From: an uncultured Cellulophaga sp.
GTDB taxonomy: Bacteria; Bacteroidota; Bacteroidia; Flavobacteriales; Flavobacteriaceae
Assembly (NCBI GenBank): GCA_947492955.1
Contig: CANLOV010000007.1
Location: 1 to 64,000, forward strand
Direction: 5' to 3'
Length of the DNA stretch: 64,000 bases
Of this stretch, positions 51,577 to 61,230 are shown piece after piece (position 1 is the stretch's first letter; every line of letters begins with the position of its first letter). Made by a program: the position numbers and the translations under genes. The notes below the pieces were generated by a model that was given only the letters and a program-made list of their open reading frames with translations, had not been told where the DNA came from and did not search any database.

Positions 51577-52905
51577 ATGAGAATTATAATATTAGGATTT
51601 TTATTCATAACGAATATTTCCCTCGGTCAAAACAAATTAGATTTTTATAATATTATCGATGCAGTTTCAGAAGAAAGAATAAAAAAGGATGTTACAACTC
51701 TTGCAAATTTTGGAACTCGGCATACATTAAGTGATACAGTATCTAAAACAAGAGGTATTGGAGCAGCAAGAAGATGGATTAAAAATAGTTTTGACGAAAT
51801 AGCTGAGGAATGTAATAATTGTCTCCAAGTAAAATACCAAAAGAACTTAGTTAAAAAAGGAGAAAATAATAGAATTATTAAAGATGTTTGGGTCGTAAAT
51901 GTTTTAGCTATCCAAAAGGGAACTAAATACCCTAATCGTTATATTATTATGAGTGGTGATATAGATTCTAGAGTTAGTGATCCTAATGACTATACTTCCG
52001 ATGCACCAGGCGCAAATGATAATGCTACTGGTATGGCGGGTACTTTAGAGGCTGCAAGAGTATTATCTAAATATAGCTTTGAAAATAGTATTATTTATGT
52101 TGGCTTGTCTGGAGAAGAACAAGGCCTTTTTGGGGGTAAAGGTTTAGCAGCACATGCTAAAGAAAATAATTGGGATATTATTGGTGTATTAAACAATGAT
52201 ATGATTGGTAATATTTCTGGAGTAGATGGTGTTATTAGTAATCGTGATTTTAGAATTTTCTCTGAACCTACTCCAGTTACAGAAACAGAAGCAGAACGTA
52301 AATCTAAAAGGTATTACGGTGGCGAGGTTGATGGTATTTCAAGGCAATTAGCGCGTTTTGTATATAAAACCACCAAAACATATATGCCAGAAATGAATCC
52401 TATGCTTATTTATAGATTAGACCGTTTTGGTCGTGGAGGGCACCATAGGCCTTTTAACGATGCTGGTTATGCTGGTATTCGTATTATGGAAGCTCATGAA
52501 AATTATACACAGCAACACCAAGATATTAGAACCGAAAACGGAATAAACTATGGAGATGTTGTAGCACATGTAAATTTTGAATATAACAAAAAACTTACCG
52601 CAGTAAATGCTATAAATTTAGCTGCTATTGCTTGGGCGCCACCAGCTCCTAAGAAAGTAGAAATAGGCGGAATTGTAGCTCCTTCAGCTAAATTTAAATG
52701 GGATAAAGTAGAGGGCGCCGTAGCATATAAAATTTATTGGAGAGATACCACCTCTCCTACCTGGGATTACAGTAAAACAGTTGGTAATGTTCTAGAATAT
52801 ACCCTAGATGGTATTGTTATTGATAATTATTTCTTTGGAATAGCAGCTATTGGTGCCAATGGGCAAGAAAGTATTGTAAAATTTCCGAATACAATTTTTA
52901 GATAA
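51577..52905 (+). CDS. Exported M28 family metallopeptidase
   Basis: A 442-residue protein with a signal peptide ending near LGQN (about residue 18). The M28 catalytic region follows (about 90-345): SGDIDSRVSD, APGANDNATG (bridging Asp), SGEEQGLFGG (base and Zn-ligand Glu), NNDMIGN (Zn-ligand Asp) and EAHENYTQQH (last His). At the first zinc-ligand position most relatives have His (GHxDS); here it is D128. The C-terminal ~90 residues form an Fn3-like domain (AKFKWDKVEGAVAYKIYWRD). It would be a periplasmic or outer-face aminopeptidase. It is followed 11 bp later by an M1-type peptidase, so both may act on the same peptides. Confidence 0.87.
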   Translation: MRIIILGFLFITNISLGQNKLDFYNIIDAVSEERIKKDVTTLANFGTRHTLSDTVSKTRGIGAARRWIKNSFDEIAEECNNCLQVKYQKNLVKKGENNRIIKDVWVVNVLAIQKGTKYPNRYIIMSGDIDSRVSDPNDYTSDAPGANDNATGMAGTLEAARVLSKYSFENSIIYVGLSGEEQGLFGGKGLAAHAKENNWDIIGVLNNDMIGNISGVDGVISNRDFRIFSEPTPVTETEAERKSKRYYGGEVDGISRQLARFVYKTTKTYMPEMNPMLIYRLDRFGRGGHHRPFNDAGYAGIRIMEAHENYTQQHQDIRTENGINYGDVVAHVNFEYNKKLTAVNAINLAAIAWAPPAPKKVEIGGIVAPSAKFKWDKVEGAVAYKIYWRDTTSPTWDYSKTVGNVLEYTLDGIVIDNYFFGIAAIGANGQESIVKFPNTIFR

Positions 52906-52916
52906 TACATTATAGA

Positions 52917-54545
52917 ATGAAGAAAGCTTTATTACTTGTATTTTTATTAAGTACTTTTTTAGCACTATCGCAAGAGTTGCTTTCTCCTAAAAATACTTTT
53001 ACAGCGCAAGATACACTTAGAGGAAGTATAACACCAGAAAGAGCTTGGTGGGATTTAAATTTTTATCATTTAAATATTGAAGTAAAACCAGAAAACAAAT
53101 TTATTTCGGGATCTAACACTATTATATATAAGGTTCTAGAAGAACAACAAATATTACAAATAGATTTACAACCACCTTTAAAAATTAATAAAATAACGCA
53201 AGATGGTAAGGAATTAAAGTTTACTTCTAAAATTAACGCTCATTTTGTTCAACTTCTTAAAAAACAAAAAAAGGGGGATTTTAATAAAATTATTGTGCAT
53301 TATTCTGGTAAACCTAAAAAAGCTAAAAATGCACCTTGGGATGGTGGTTTTTCTTGGAAAAAAGATGTTAATGGCAAAGATTTTATAGCTACAAGTTGTC
53401 AGGGTTTAGGAGCAAGTGTTTGGTGGCCTAATAAAGATCATATGTACGATGAGGTAGATAGTATGGCAATAAGTGTTAAAGTTCCTAAAGGATTAATGAA
53501 CGTATCTAACGGTCGTTTAAGAAAAATAGATAAAGAAACTAATACCTATCATTGGTTTGTAAAAAATCCGATTAATAATTATGGTGTAAATATTAACATT
53601 GGCGATTATGTTTCATTTAGCGAAAAATATAAAGGAGAAAAAGGAACTTTAGATATGAATTATTATGTGCTACATGATAATTTAGAAAAAGCAAAAAAAC
53701 AATTTAAAGATGCTCCAAAAATGATGAAATCTTTTGAGCATTGGTTGGGTCCTTATCCTTTTTATGAAGATAGCTTTAAATTAGTAGAAGTTCCTTATTT
53801 AGGAATGGAGCATCAAAGCTCTGTAACCTACGGAAACAATTATAAAAATGGATATTTAGGACGAGATTTATCGGGTACTGGCTGGGGTTTAAAGTTCGAT
53901 TTTATTATTATACATGAAGCTGGGCATGAATGGTTTGCTAATAACATAACCAATAAAGATATTGCAGATATGTGGATTCATGAAAGCTTTACGGCATATT
54001 CCGAAAGTCTGTTTTTAGATTATTACTATGGTACAAAAGCTGCCAACGAGTATATTATTGGTACTAGAAAAAATATTTTAAATAATAAACCAATAATTGG
54101 TATTTACAATGTAAACAATGAAGGCTCTGGAGATATGTATTACAAAGGAGCAAATATGATACATACACTACGCCAATTAATTAATGATGATGAAAAATGG
54201 AGAACTATATTACGTGGTTTAAATAAAGAGTTTTACCATAAAACAGTAACTACAAGTGAAATAGAAAGTTATATAAGCAAACATGCAAATAAAGATTTAT
54301 TTTCCTTTTTTAATCAATATTTAAGAACTACTAAAATTCCTCAGTTAGAATATATAATAAACAAGGGAAAAATAAAGTATAGATATACCAATATTGTAGA
54401 AGATTTTAATATGCCAATAAGACTATATATAAAAGAACAAGAGTATTGGCTATACCCTACTTGTAAATGGAAAACAGAAAGTTTAAATGCTAATTCTGGT
54501 GTTGTAATTGATTCTAATTTCTATATTAAGATTAAAGAATTATAA
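52917..54545 (+). CDS. Exported M1 family metallopeptidase
   Basis: A 542-residue protein with signal peptide MKKALLLVFLLSTFLALSQ. The N-terminal beta saddle domain (about 40-255) is followed by a thermolysin-like domain: VEVPYLGMEHQSSVTYG takes the place of the GAMEN motif. The zinc site is H333-E334-x-x-H337 (HEAGHEWF) with E356 18 residues on (WIHESFTAYSE). The protein ends after the catalytic helical domain, without the long C-terminal repeats of larger M1 aminopeptidases. It is likely a periplasmic aminopeptidase in one operon with the M28 gene. Confidence 0.92.
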   Translation: MKKALLLVFLLSTFLALSQELLSPKNTFTAQDTLRGSITPERAWWDLNFYHLNIEVKPENKFISGSNTIIYKVLEEQQILQIDLQPPLKINKITQDGKELKFTSKINAHFVQLLKKQKKGDFNKIIVHYSGKPKKAKNAPWDGGFSWKKDVNGKDFIATSCQGLGASVWWPNKDHMYDEVDSMAISVKVPKGLMNVSNGRLRKIDKETNTYHWFVKNPINNYGVNINIGDYVSFSEKYKGEKGTLDMNYYVLHDNLEKAKKQFKDAPKMMKSFEHWLGPYPFYEDSFKLVEVPYLGMEHQSSVTYGNNYKNGYLGRDLSGTGWGLKFDFIIIHEAGHEWFANNITNKDIADMWIHESFTAYSESLFLDYYYGTKAANEYIIGTRKNILNNKPIIGIYNVNNEGSGDMYYKGANMIHTLRQLINDDEKWRTILRGLNKEFYHKTVTTSEIESYISKHANKDLFSFFNQYLRTTKIPQLEYIINKGKIKYRYTNIVEDFNMPIRLYIKEQEYWLYPTCKWKTESLNANSGVVIDSNFYIKIKEL

Positions 54546-54549
54546 AAAC

Positions 54550-55275
54550 TTATTTTCCATTCCATAAATTATCTCCTAAAATCTTAGATAATACGTCTTT
54601 TTTATAATTACGACTTAAAGGTATTTTATAAGTTCCTATCTGTATTTCGTATTGAGTTACTCCACTAATTTTATCTAAAGCTATAATATAAGATTTATGT
54701 ACTTGCATAAATGCATTTTTATTTAGCTTTTCTAGAACACATTTTAATGATAATAAGCTTACATATTTTCTTTTATCAGTATAAAAAATAACATAGTTCT
54801 GCATAGCTTGTACATAAAGAATCTCATTGTGAAAAATTTTTTCATACTTGCCATCACACTTAATAAAAAAAGAACCTACATTTTGTTCTTTTAGTACTTC
54901 AGAATTTTCTTTTTGTAATAATAACATTTGTTGTTTAGCCTTTGTAGCAGCAGTAAAAAAGCGATTAAAAGAAATAGGTTTTAGTAAATAATCTAAAACA
55001 TTAAGATCAAACCCATCAATAGCGTAATTAGGAAAAGCAGTAGTTAATATTGTCATTGGAGGTTTAGGATTAGATTTTAAATACTCTAAACCATTCATTA
55101 ATGGCATTTGCACATCTAAAAACAATAAATCTACTTCATAATCTCCCAATAATTGTGGAATATCCAAGGCTGAAATACCCGTACCTAAGCAAGTCATAAA
55201 ATCTACCTGACCAATATAATTGGTAATACATTCACGAGCCAAAGGCTCATCATCAATAACAATACAATTTATCAT
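54550..55275 (-). CDS. LytTR-family response regulator
   Basis: A 241-residue regulator. The receiver domain shows D8/D9 and the phosphorylation site D54 (LLFLDVQMPLMNG). A linker leads to a LytTR DNA-binding domain (about 140-235): FFIKCDGKYEKIFHNEILYVQAMQNYVIFYT, then FMQVHKSYIIALDKI. It starts 10 bp after its kinase gene and is its partner. It converges on the M1 peptidase gene only 4 bp away, with no clear terminator between. Confidence 0.94.
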   Translation of the reverse strand: MINCIVIDDEPLARECITNYIGQVDFMTCLGTGISALDIPQLLGDYEVDLLFLDVQMPLMNGLEYLKSNPKPPMTILTTAFPNYAIDGFDLNVLDYLLKPISFNRFFTAATKAKQQMLLLQKENSEVLKEQNVGSFFIKCDGKYEKIFHNEILYVQAMQNYVIFYTDKRKYVSLLSLKCVLEKLNKNAFMQVHKSYIIALDKISGVTQYEIQIGTYKIPLSRNYKKDVLSKILGDNLWNGK

Positions 55276-55285
55276 TTACTCATTA

Positions 55286-56380
55286 TTATAAATTTAATTG
55301 CAATTTTACCCTATGCAAATCTTCTCCTTTAGTAATATCTAAAGTATAATTATTTGGATAAATAATATCTAACCGTCTTGTAACATTTTTAAGCCCTAAA
55401 CCTCCATATATTTCTCCTTGTGGTAATGCTTGTTGTAATTCATAATTAGCACTATTTTCTATTTTAAAATTTAAGGTTTTATCTTCTAAAGAAATACTTA
55501 AATCAATATTTTTTGTCATTTTTTTGTTTTCAGACAAATGCTTAAAAGCATTTTCTATAAATGGTATTAGTATAAAAGGAGCAATTGTTAAACCTTCTCC
55601 TTGTTCGGTTATATCTGTATTTATTTCGAAATTAAGGTTCTGGCGCAGGCATTCTAATTCTATAAAGCTGTTAATGTAAGTAAGTTCATTTCTTAAGGGA
55701 ATTCTAGGGCTATTACATTCATATAATTGATACCTCAACAAACTAGAAAATTTAACCAACGAATCGGAGGCCATTTCTTGGTTTTTATTAATGAGCACAA
55801 AAATAGAATTGATTGTATTAAACAAAAAGTGTGGATTAAATTGAGACTTTAAAAACTTAAGTTCTGTTTCTAACTTTTCTTTTTCTAACAATTGTTGCCT
55901 TTTCTCAGAATCTACCCAAACTTTGGTTAATTTAATACTAATACCCAAGGTCATAGCTCCCACACAAGATGTTAATGCATTGTGTTTAAAGATAGTAATA
56001 GGCGATTGTGGATAAACCTTAAATAGCGCATATACAGATTCGTCAGCAATAATAGCTACTAAATAATAATTAGCCGTAATTGCAATTGACATTAAAATTA
56101 TAACACTAAAAACAGCTATAATAAAATATAGATATCTACCTTTTAGAAGAAACTTAGGTATTAAATAATACAAACAAAAATAAACTCCTAACGCTTGGCA
56201 AATAACATAGCCTAAGTACTTTACAATAGTATGTAGTTGCATTAAAGACTTAAAAACATCACTAATACTCCCTGTAAATAATGTCCACCAAATAAAATGA
56301 TATCCAGCCCAAAATAAGATATGATGTATTTTATAACGTTCTAAAAATATGAATATAGGAAGTAATGCTTTTATAGACAT
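55286..56380 (-). CDS. LytS-type sensor histidine kinase
   Basis: A 364-residue membrane kinase with about four transmembrane helices (residues 1-155), a short coiled coil (VDSEKRQQLLEKEKLETE) and the His_kinase domain with the phospho-acceptor in LKSQFNPHFLFNTINSI. The ATPase part has PFILIPFIENAFKHLSE and GGLGLKNVTRRLD. The start is the ATG at 56380; an upstream in-frame TTG at 56395 is less likely. It pairs with the LytTR regulator. The beta-barrel gene diverges 240 bp upstream and is a candidate target. Confidence 0.93.
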   Translation of the reverse strand: MSIKALLPIFIFLERYKIHHILFWAGYHFIWWTLFTGSISDVFKSLMQLHTIVKYLGYVICQALGVYFCLYYLIPKFLLKGRYLYFIIAVFSVIILMSIAITANYYLVAIIADESVYALFKVYPQSPITIFKHNALTSCVGAMTLGISIKLTKVWVDSEKRQQLLEKEKLETELKFLKSQFNPHFLFNTINSIFVLINKNQEMASDSLVKFSSLLRYQLYECNSPRIPLRNELTYINSFIELECLRQNLNFEINTDITEQGEGLTIAPFILIPFIENAFKHLSENKKMTKNIDLSISLEDKTLNFKIENSANYELQQALPQGEIYGGLGLKNVTRRLDIIYPNNYTLDITKGEDLHRVKLQLNL

Positions 56381-56619
56381 AATTGCTCTATACAATTAAA
56401 ATAATGATGATTACCAAGGTACGATAACTGTTCCATTTATTCCAAACACACAATTGTACTACTTGATATTAGGTTCTAGTTTATTGACAAAATGCATTTT
56501 TTAATAATAATTTTAATATACCCTTATAATAGTTCTCGTTATAAATAAAAACACTCCAGTTATCATCCTTTTTTTGGTTTGCATTTTTATTAGTGCTATT
56601 TGCAGTCAAAATTATAATT

Positions 56620-59049
56620 ATGAGAACAATATGCTTAATACTTTTTTTATGTTTAATTAACTATTCTTTTGGACAAATATCAGGCTTAGTTGTAGATATA
56701 AATCGTAAGCCTATCCCTTATGCTAATGCAATCTTGTACAATACAACAAATGAGAAAATAGAATTAGGTAGCATTACAAATGAAGAAGGAAATTTTATAT
56801 TAAATACTGATATTTTTGGTACGTTTACGATACGTATTAGCCTTTTATCCTATAAAACATGGGAATCTAAACCATTTAATATAACTACGCTTAACTTTAA
56901 TAAAGTATTAGAAACAATTGTTCTGTCCGAAGAAGTAACTACATTAGAAGGAGTAGAAATAGTTGCAAAACGCAAATTAATACAACACACACAAGAAGGT
57001 AGTGTAATTAATGTACAACAAAGTGTTTTAACAAAAGGAAGTACAGTATTGCAATTACTAGAACGCTCTCCTGGAGTAATTGTAGACCAGCGGAACAATA
57101 ATTTTTCTCTAAATGGAAAAAGCGGTACCTTAATTATGATTAATGGGAAAGTTCAACGTATTCCTATGGCAGATGTAATAGCTATGCTTAATGGCATGAA
57201 TGCAGACAATATTGAAAAAATAGAATTATTAACTAACCCCTCTGCAAAATATGATGTAGATGGTAATGCTGGAATTATTAATATTGAACTTATTAAAAAT
57301 GAAACATTAGGAGTTCAAGGAAATATCAACATTAGTTCTGGTTATGGTGTAGGATTTAAGCAGAATACTGGACTATCATTAAATTATGGAAGTGAACGTT
57401 CTTCTTTACTTAGTTCCTATACTTTTTCATACAACGATACCTATGACGGATTTCATGGTATTGGAACAACAGAAACACCTGCTTTAGGTGGCAATACAGC
57501 TATTAACTTTAAAAACCGAAGACAACAAATTAATAGAAATCATGCCTTTAACATAGGATATGATTATAAACTTTCAGAAAAAACATCTTTTGGCACTAGC
57601 CTTTTATACAACTTATCTAAGCCTTTAACCTATATTAACAACAGAGGTTTATATAATTTTGAAAACGCTCCATTTCTAGAAGCTACTATAAACTTATATG
57701 GTAATGGAAATCTAAAGAACTACAATGCATCTGCCTTTTTAGAGAAAAAAACAGAAAATAATACCTTTAATATTGCGGTAGATTATATTAATTACAAGAA
57801 TAAAAGTCCTAACAATGTAAGTAGTTCTTATTTTGATGAAAGCGGAGCTGATATAAACCCAACTAATGATATTTACAATCGAGGCAATAGAGGATTTAAT
57901 AAAACCGAGATTAATGTTGGTGTATTAAAGCTAGATTATAAGCATAAAATTAATGATAATGCAACTATTGAAAGTGGTTTAAAAGGTACTCTTTCCAATA
58001 CAATAAACGATGCACGTATTGAAATTAAACAAGGAGAAAATTTTATCCCCGATGAACGATTTATTAGTAAAATTGAAAACAAAGAAAAAATTGGAGCTTT
58101 ATATACGATTGCAAATTACAATTTTAGTAAAAAGTTAAAAACTCAATTAGGTATGCGTTATGAATATTGGAATCAAAATTTTGATGATAGTACACTAGAT
58201 CGCAATTTTGGAAAGATATTTCCTTCTGTTTTTATAACTAAAAATTTTTCTGATACTACAGCTTTAAACTTTGCATATAATAAACGTATTACACGTCCAA
58301 ATTATTCAGATTTAGCATCATTTTTAATTTACAACAGCCCTACATCCGTTTTTAGTGGTAATCCGCAATTACTACCTGCAATTACTAATAATATTAGTTT
58401 AACCTATACAAATAAGTCATTCCGTTTTTCTTTATTAGCCTCTAATGAAAAAAATCCTATTGCTCGTTTTCAGGTTACTCGTAATTCACAAAGTGATTTA
58501 GCCGTAATAGCACCTGTAAATTTAGAATATCAAAAAAATATAGATTTACAAAGTAATATCCCTTTGCGTATTACAAATTGGTGGAATATTAATTTAAATG
58601 GGACATTTGGACTTAGAAAATTTAAATTATTACATACCAATGATAAAATTACACACGACTATTTACATTTTAATTTTAACGGCAACCAAACAATACGTTT
58701 AAATAATACTTCTTCTTTAGAATTATCTGGGTGGTATACATCGCAACATTTTAATGGTAGCAGCAAAGTAAAAGGTTTTGGTGTATTAAATACAGGTATA
58801 AAGAAAGAATTTAAAAACGGTAGCAGCTTACAAGTTTCTATATCAGATATTTTTGAAAGTTTCGATATTAATAGCCAAATAGGTACATTAACACGTGAAG
58901 CTTTTGCAAATGTTTTCTCTGTAGAATATAGCTCGGAATCTGGTTTTTCACGGATTTTTAGAATTTCATATTCGTATCCTTTTGGAAATAAAAAAGTTAA
59001 GTCATCTAACATAAAAAGTGGTGCAAATCTAGAGAAGTCTAGATTATAA
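56620..59049 (+). CDS. TonB-receptor-like outer-membrane beta-barrel protein
   Basis: An 809-residue outer-membrane protein. Signal peptide ends at SFGQ (residue 19). A CarboxypepD_reg-like domain (about 20-105; ISGLVVDINRKPIPYANAIL) is followed by a plug-like domain (RSPGVIVDQRNNNFSLNGKSG; LLTNPSAKYDVDGNAGIINIEL) and a barrel of the outer membrane beta-barrel family (RYEYWNQNFDD, FAYNKRITRPNYSDLASF, SGNPQLLPA). Unlike a classical TonB receptor I see no TonB box. The start ATG 56620 is chosen because the signal peptide follows it; an in-frame GTG at 56593 only adds nine residues. It probably takes up or anchors an unknown ligand. Confidence 0.85.
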   Translation: MRTICLILFLCLINYSFGQISGLVVDINRKPIPYANAILYNTTNEKIELGSITNEEGNFILNTDIFGTFTIRISLLSYKTWESKPFNITTLNFNKVLETIVLSEEVTTLEGVEIVAKRKLIQHTQEGSVINVQQSVLTKGSTVLQLLERSPGVIVDQRNNNFSLNGKSGTLIMINGKVQRIPMADVIAMLNGMNADNIEKIELLTNPSAKYDVDGNAGIINIELIKNETLGVQGNINISSGYGVGFKQNTGLSLNYGSERSSLLSSYTFSYNDTYDGFHGIGTTETPALGGNTAINFKNRRQQINRNHAFNIGYDYKLSEKTSFGTSLLYNLSKPLTYINNRGLYNFENAPFLEATINLYGNGNLKNYNASAFLEKKTENNTFNIAVDYINYKNKSPNNVSSSYFDESGADINPTNDIYNRGNRGFNKTEINVGVLKLDYKHKINDNATIESGLKGTLSNTINDARIEIKQGENFIPDERFISKIENKEKIGALYTIANYNFSKKLKTQLGMRYEYWNQNFDDSTLDRNFGKIFPSVFITKNFSDTTALNFAYNKRITRPNYSDLASFLIYNSPTSVFSGNPQLLPAITNNISLTYTNKSFRFSLLASNEKNPIARFQVTRNSQSDLAVIAPVNLEYQKNIDLQSNIPLRITNWWNINLNGTFGLRKFKLLHTNDKITHDYLHFNFNGNQTIRLNNTSSLELSGWYTSQHFNGSSKVKGFGVLNTGIKKEFKNGSSLQVSISDIFESFDINSQIGTLTREAFANVFSVEYSSESGFSRIFRISYSYPFGNKKVKSSNIKSGANLEKSRL

Positions 59050-59100
59050 TTAAATCAAAAAATTAGAGTCAAAAAGGAAAAGAATATTACTTTCGCGCGC

Positions 59101-60000
59101 ATGTGGATGTATTTAGGGCTTTTAGCTGCACTTTTTTTAGGTTTACATAACTTATGTAAAAAACATGCTGTACAAGGAAATGATGTTTTCCCTGTACTTT
59201 TGGGTACTATTCTATCTGGTTTTTTGTTACTTCTCCCCTTTTTTATAATATCAGTTTATTTTCCTAGATATGCTTTAAAAATTGGTTTCTATATCACAGA
59301 TATTTCATGGAAAATTCATGGTTTCATAGCAATAAAATCTATGATAATGGCTTCTTCATGGATTTTGGCATATAAAGCTTTAAAGTATTTACCAATAACT
59401 ATTGTAACACCGATACGTTCTGCTGGACCTTTTTTTACTTTTATTGGAGCAATTTTAATTTATAAAGAAAGCCCAAATACATGGCAATGGATAGGGTTCT
59501 TTTTAATTATTTTTTCTGTCTTTTTATATTCTAGAATAGGAAAAAAAGAAGGTATTAATTTTAAAACAAACAAATGGATATTTGCTATTATTGGGGCTAC
59601 CTTTTTGGGCGCTTCTAGTGGTTTATATGATAAGTTTTTAATACAGCGTTTAGAATTAAATCCGCAGACTTTACAATTTTGGTTTTGTTTTTACGCTACA
59701 TTAATTTTAATAGTAATTTTAGCTGTAATATGGTTTCCGCATACTAAAAAAAGAGCAGCCTTTAAATGGAGATGGTCAATTCCGGCTGTTGGTATTTTAT
59801 TACAGGCAGCAGATTATTTCTATTTTAAAGCGCTGCAAAATCCAGAAGCATTAATTATGCTCTTATCTGCTATAAAAAGAAGTCAAATACTAATTGCTGT
59901 TGTTATTGGCGGACTTATCTTTAAAGAAAAAAATAAACGTAAAAAATTAATTCCTTTAGCAGGTATTATGATTGGTGTATTTATGATACTTTATTCTTAA
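59101..60000 (+). CDS. EamA/DMT-superfamily transporter
   Basis: A 299-residue membrane protein with ten hydrophobic helices in two homologous halves. The first half has LGLLAALFLGLHNLCKKHAV and LPITIVTPIRSAGPFFTFIGAILI. The second has IGATFLGASSGLYDKFLI and LLSAIKRSQILIAVVIGGLIFKEKN. This is the EamA two-repeat pattern of metabolite exporters. Its stop codon overlaps the stop codon of the converging peroxidase gene. Substrate unknown. Confidence 0.88.
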   Translation: MWMYLGLLAALFLGLHNLCKKHAVQGNDVFPVLLGTILSGFLLLLPFFIISVYFPRYALKIGFYITDISWKIHGFIAIKSMIMASSWILAYKALKYLPITIVTPIRSAGPFFTFIGAILIYKESPNTWQWIGFFLIIFSVFLYSRIGKKEGINFKTNKWIFAIIGATFLGASSGLYDKFLIQRLELNPQTLQFWFCFYATLILIVILAVIWFPHTKKRAAFKWRWSIPAVGILLQAADYFYFKALQNPEALIMLLSAIKRSQILIAVVIGGLIFKEKNKRKKLIPLAGIMIGVFMILYS

Positions 60001-61145
60001 TTTATATTTCCTCCTACAGATAAACCACTAGGAACATTATCTGGTATCGTAGCATCAAAATTACTATCATTTAAAGTGTTTAAAAATGAGTTAATAAGAC
60101 TCATATCTTTTACTTTTATAGTTATTTTTTTTACCAATGAATCTAGTGCTTTATCTGGGACATTTTTATTCTTTGATCTTCCTGAAGAAATGTCTTCATA
60201 AAACTCTAATACCTTTAACAAACTACTTAAACTACCGTTATGCATATATGGTGCAGTAGCGCCTAAGTTTCTTAATGTTGGGGTTCTAAATAAAAACTCA
60301 TTGTTAAGGCCACCATCAGCAATATCCAATTTATCATTTTCTTCTACTCCCAAAACATGCATCTTGTAATCGGAAAACATGGGTCCGCTGTGGCAGTTGG
60401 CACAGCCTACTTTTTTAAATAACTCAAACCCTTCTTTTTCTGATAATGAAATAGCAGTTTCATCTCCTCGTAAAAATTTATCAAAACGAGAATTATTCGT
60501 TACCAAACTCCTTTCAAAAGCAGCAATAGCCTTAGCTATACTTAAACTATCAATATTACTGTTTTCAGGAAAAGCTTTTTTAAATAATTCTTGATAAGCT
60601 GATATTTCTTTTACTCTAGATACTACTATATTTAATATTTCATTTTTAGTATAGTTAGTTCCTCTCATTTCTTCTAAAGCCTTAATAGGTTCTAAGGCTT
60701 GCTGCTCCAAGCTATTAACTCTACTATCCCAAAACATGGGAGCATTCTCTGGATTATATGTCCCTGCTATTGTTATTCCGTTATAAGCTGTATTTAATAT
60801 GGTATGTGCATTCCTTTTTACAAATGGAATGGAATTAGGAGTTTTAAAAGTTCTGCTACTACCAAACCCTACGCCGTTAACACCAATAGATATATCTCTA
60901 AATTCTGCATAACCATTAGTTGGATGATGGCATGTAGCACACGCTACATCTTTATCACCAGATAATATAGGATCAAAAAAAAGTAATTTTCCTAATTCAA
61001 CTTTTTCTTTTGTAGTAGGGTTGTTTTCTGGTGCTTTTACTGTTTCTGGTAAAGGTATATATACGTTAGTATCTATTTTTTCTTTTCTACCACAAGCTAT
61101 CAAAATTGTAGTAGAAATAATTAAACAGAAAACACTCTTCTTCAT
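59997..61145 (-). CDS. Di-haem cytochrome c peroxidase (CCP/MauG family) lipoprotein
   Basis: A 382-residue lipoprotein with lipid Cys C18 (ILIAC). Two haem-binding CxxCH motifs are present: C69-A-T-C72-H73 (VACATCHHP) and a second CANCHSGPMFSD further on. The first motif region with PILSGDKDVACATCH and the RTPTLRNLGATAPYMHNGS segment are typical of bacterial CCP. It reduces hydrogen peroxide, or oxidises a partner, in the periplasm. The ATG at 61145 was chosen over a GTG at 61151. It is the last gene of the minus-strand cluster and an FNR-like site lies 50-63 bp upstream. Confidence 0.92.
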   Translation of the reverse strand: MKKSVFCLIISTTILIACGRKEKIDTNVYIPLPETVKAPENNPTTKEKVELGKLLFFDPILSGDKDVACATCHHPTNGYAEFRDISIGVNGVGFGSSRTFKTPNSIPFVKRNAHTILNTAYNGITIAGTYNPENAPMFWDSRVNSLEQQALEPIKALEEMRGTNYTKNEILNIVVSRVKEISAYQELFKKAFPENSNIDSLSIAKAIAAFERSLVTNNSRFDKFLRGDETAISLSEKEGFELFKKVGCANCHSGPMFSDYKMHVLGVEENDKLDIADGGLNNEFLFRTPTLRNLGATAPYMHNGSLSSLLKVLEFYEDISSGRSKNKNVPDKALDSLVKKITIKVKDMSLINSFLNTLNDSNFDATIPDNVPSGLSVGGNIN

Positions 61146-61181
61146 AAACACTTATAATTAAAGGCTAAAATATAGAATCAG

Positions 61182-61193
61182 AAAAGTACTTTT
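61182..61193. promoter_or_regulatory. 12-bp palindrome AAAAGTACTTTT
   Basis: A perfect 12-bp palindrome 37-48 bp upstream of the peroxidase ATG and one base from the FNR-like site. Possibly part of the same control region; its role is unknown. Confidence 0.3.
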
Positions 61194-61194
61194 C

Positions 61195-61208
61195 ATGATT
61201 TAAATCAT
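61195..61208. promoter_or_regulatory. FNR/CRP-like site (TGAT-N4-ATCA) upstream of cytochrome c peroxidase
   Basis: ATGATTTAAATCAT is a perfect 14-bp palindrome containing TGAT-N4-ATCA, the core of FNR/CRP-type sites (TTGAT-N4-ATCAA). It lies 50-63 bp before the peroxidase start. CCP genes are known FNR or Anr targets in other bacteria, so low-oxygen control is plausible. Confidence 0.5.
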
Positions 61209-61230
61209 AAAGGCCTAAACAAGCTCAAAA

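Noticed and set aside
56508-56522. Half of the shared motif (TATACCCT) before the beta-barrel gene
   Set aside because: Only one arm is present, so it cannot be counted as a third operator copy.
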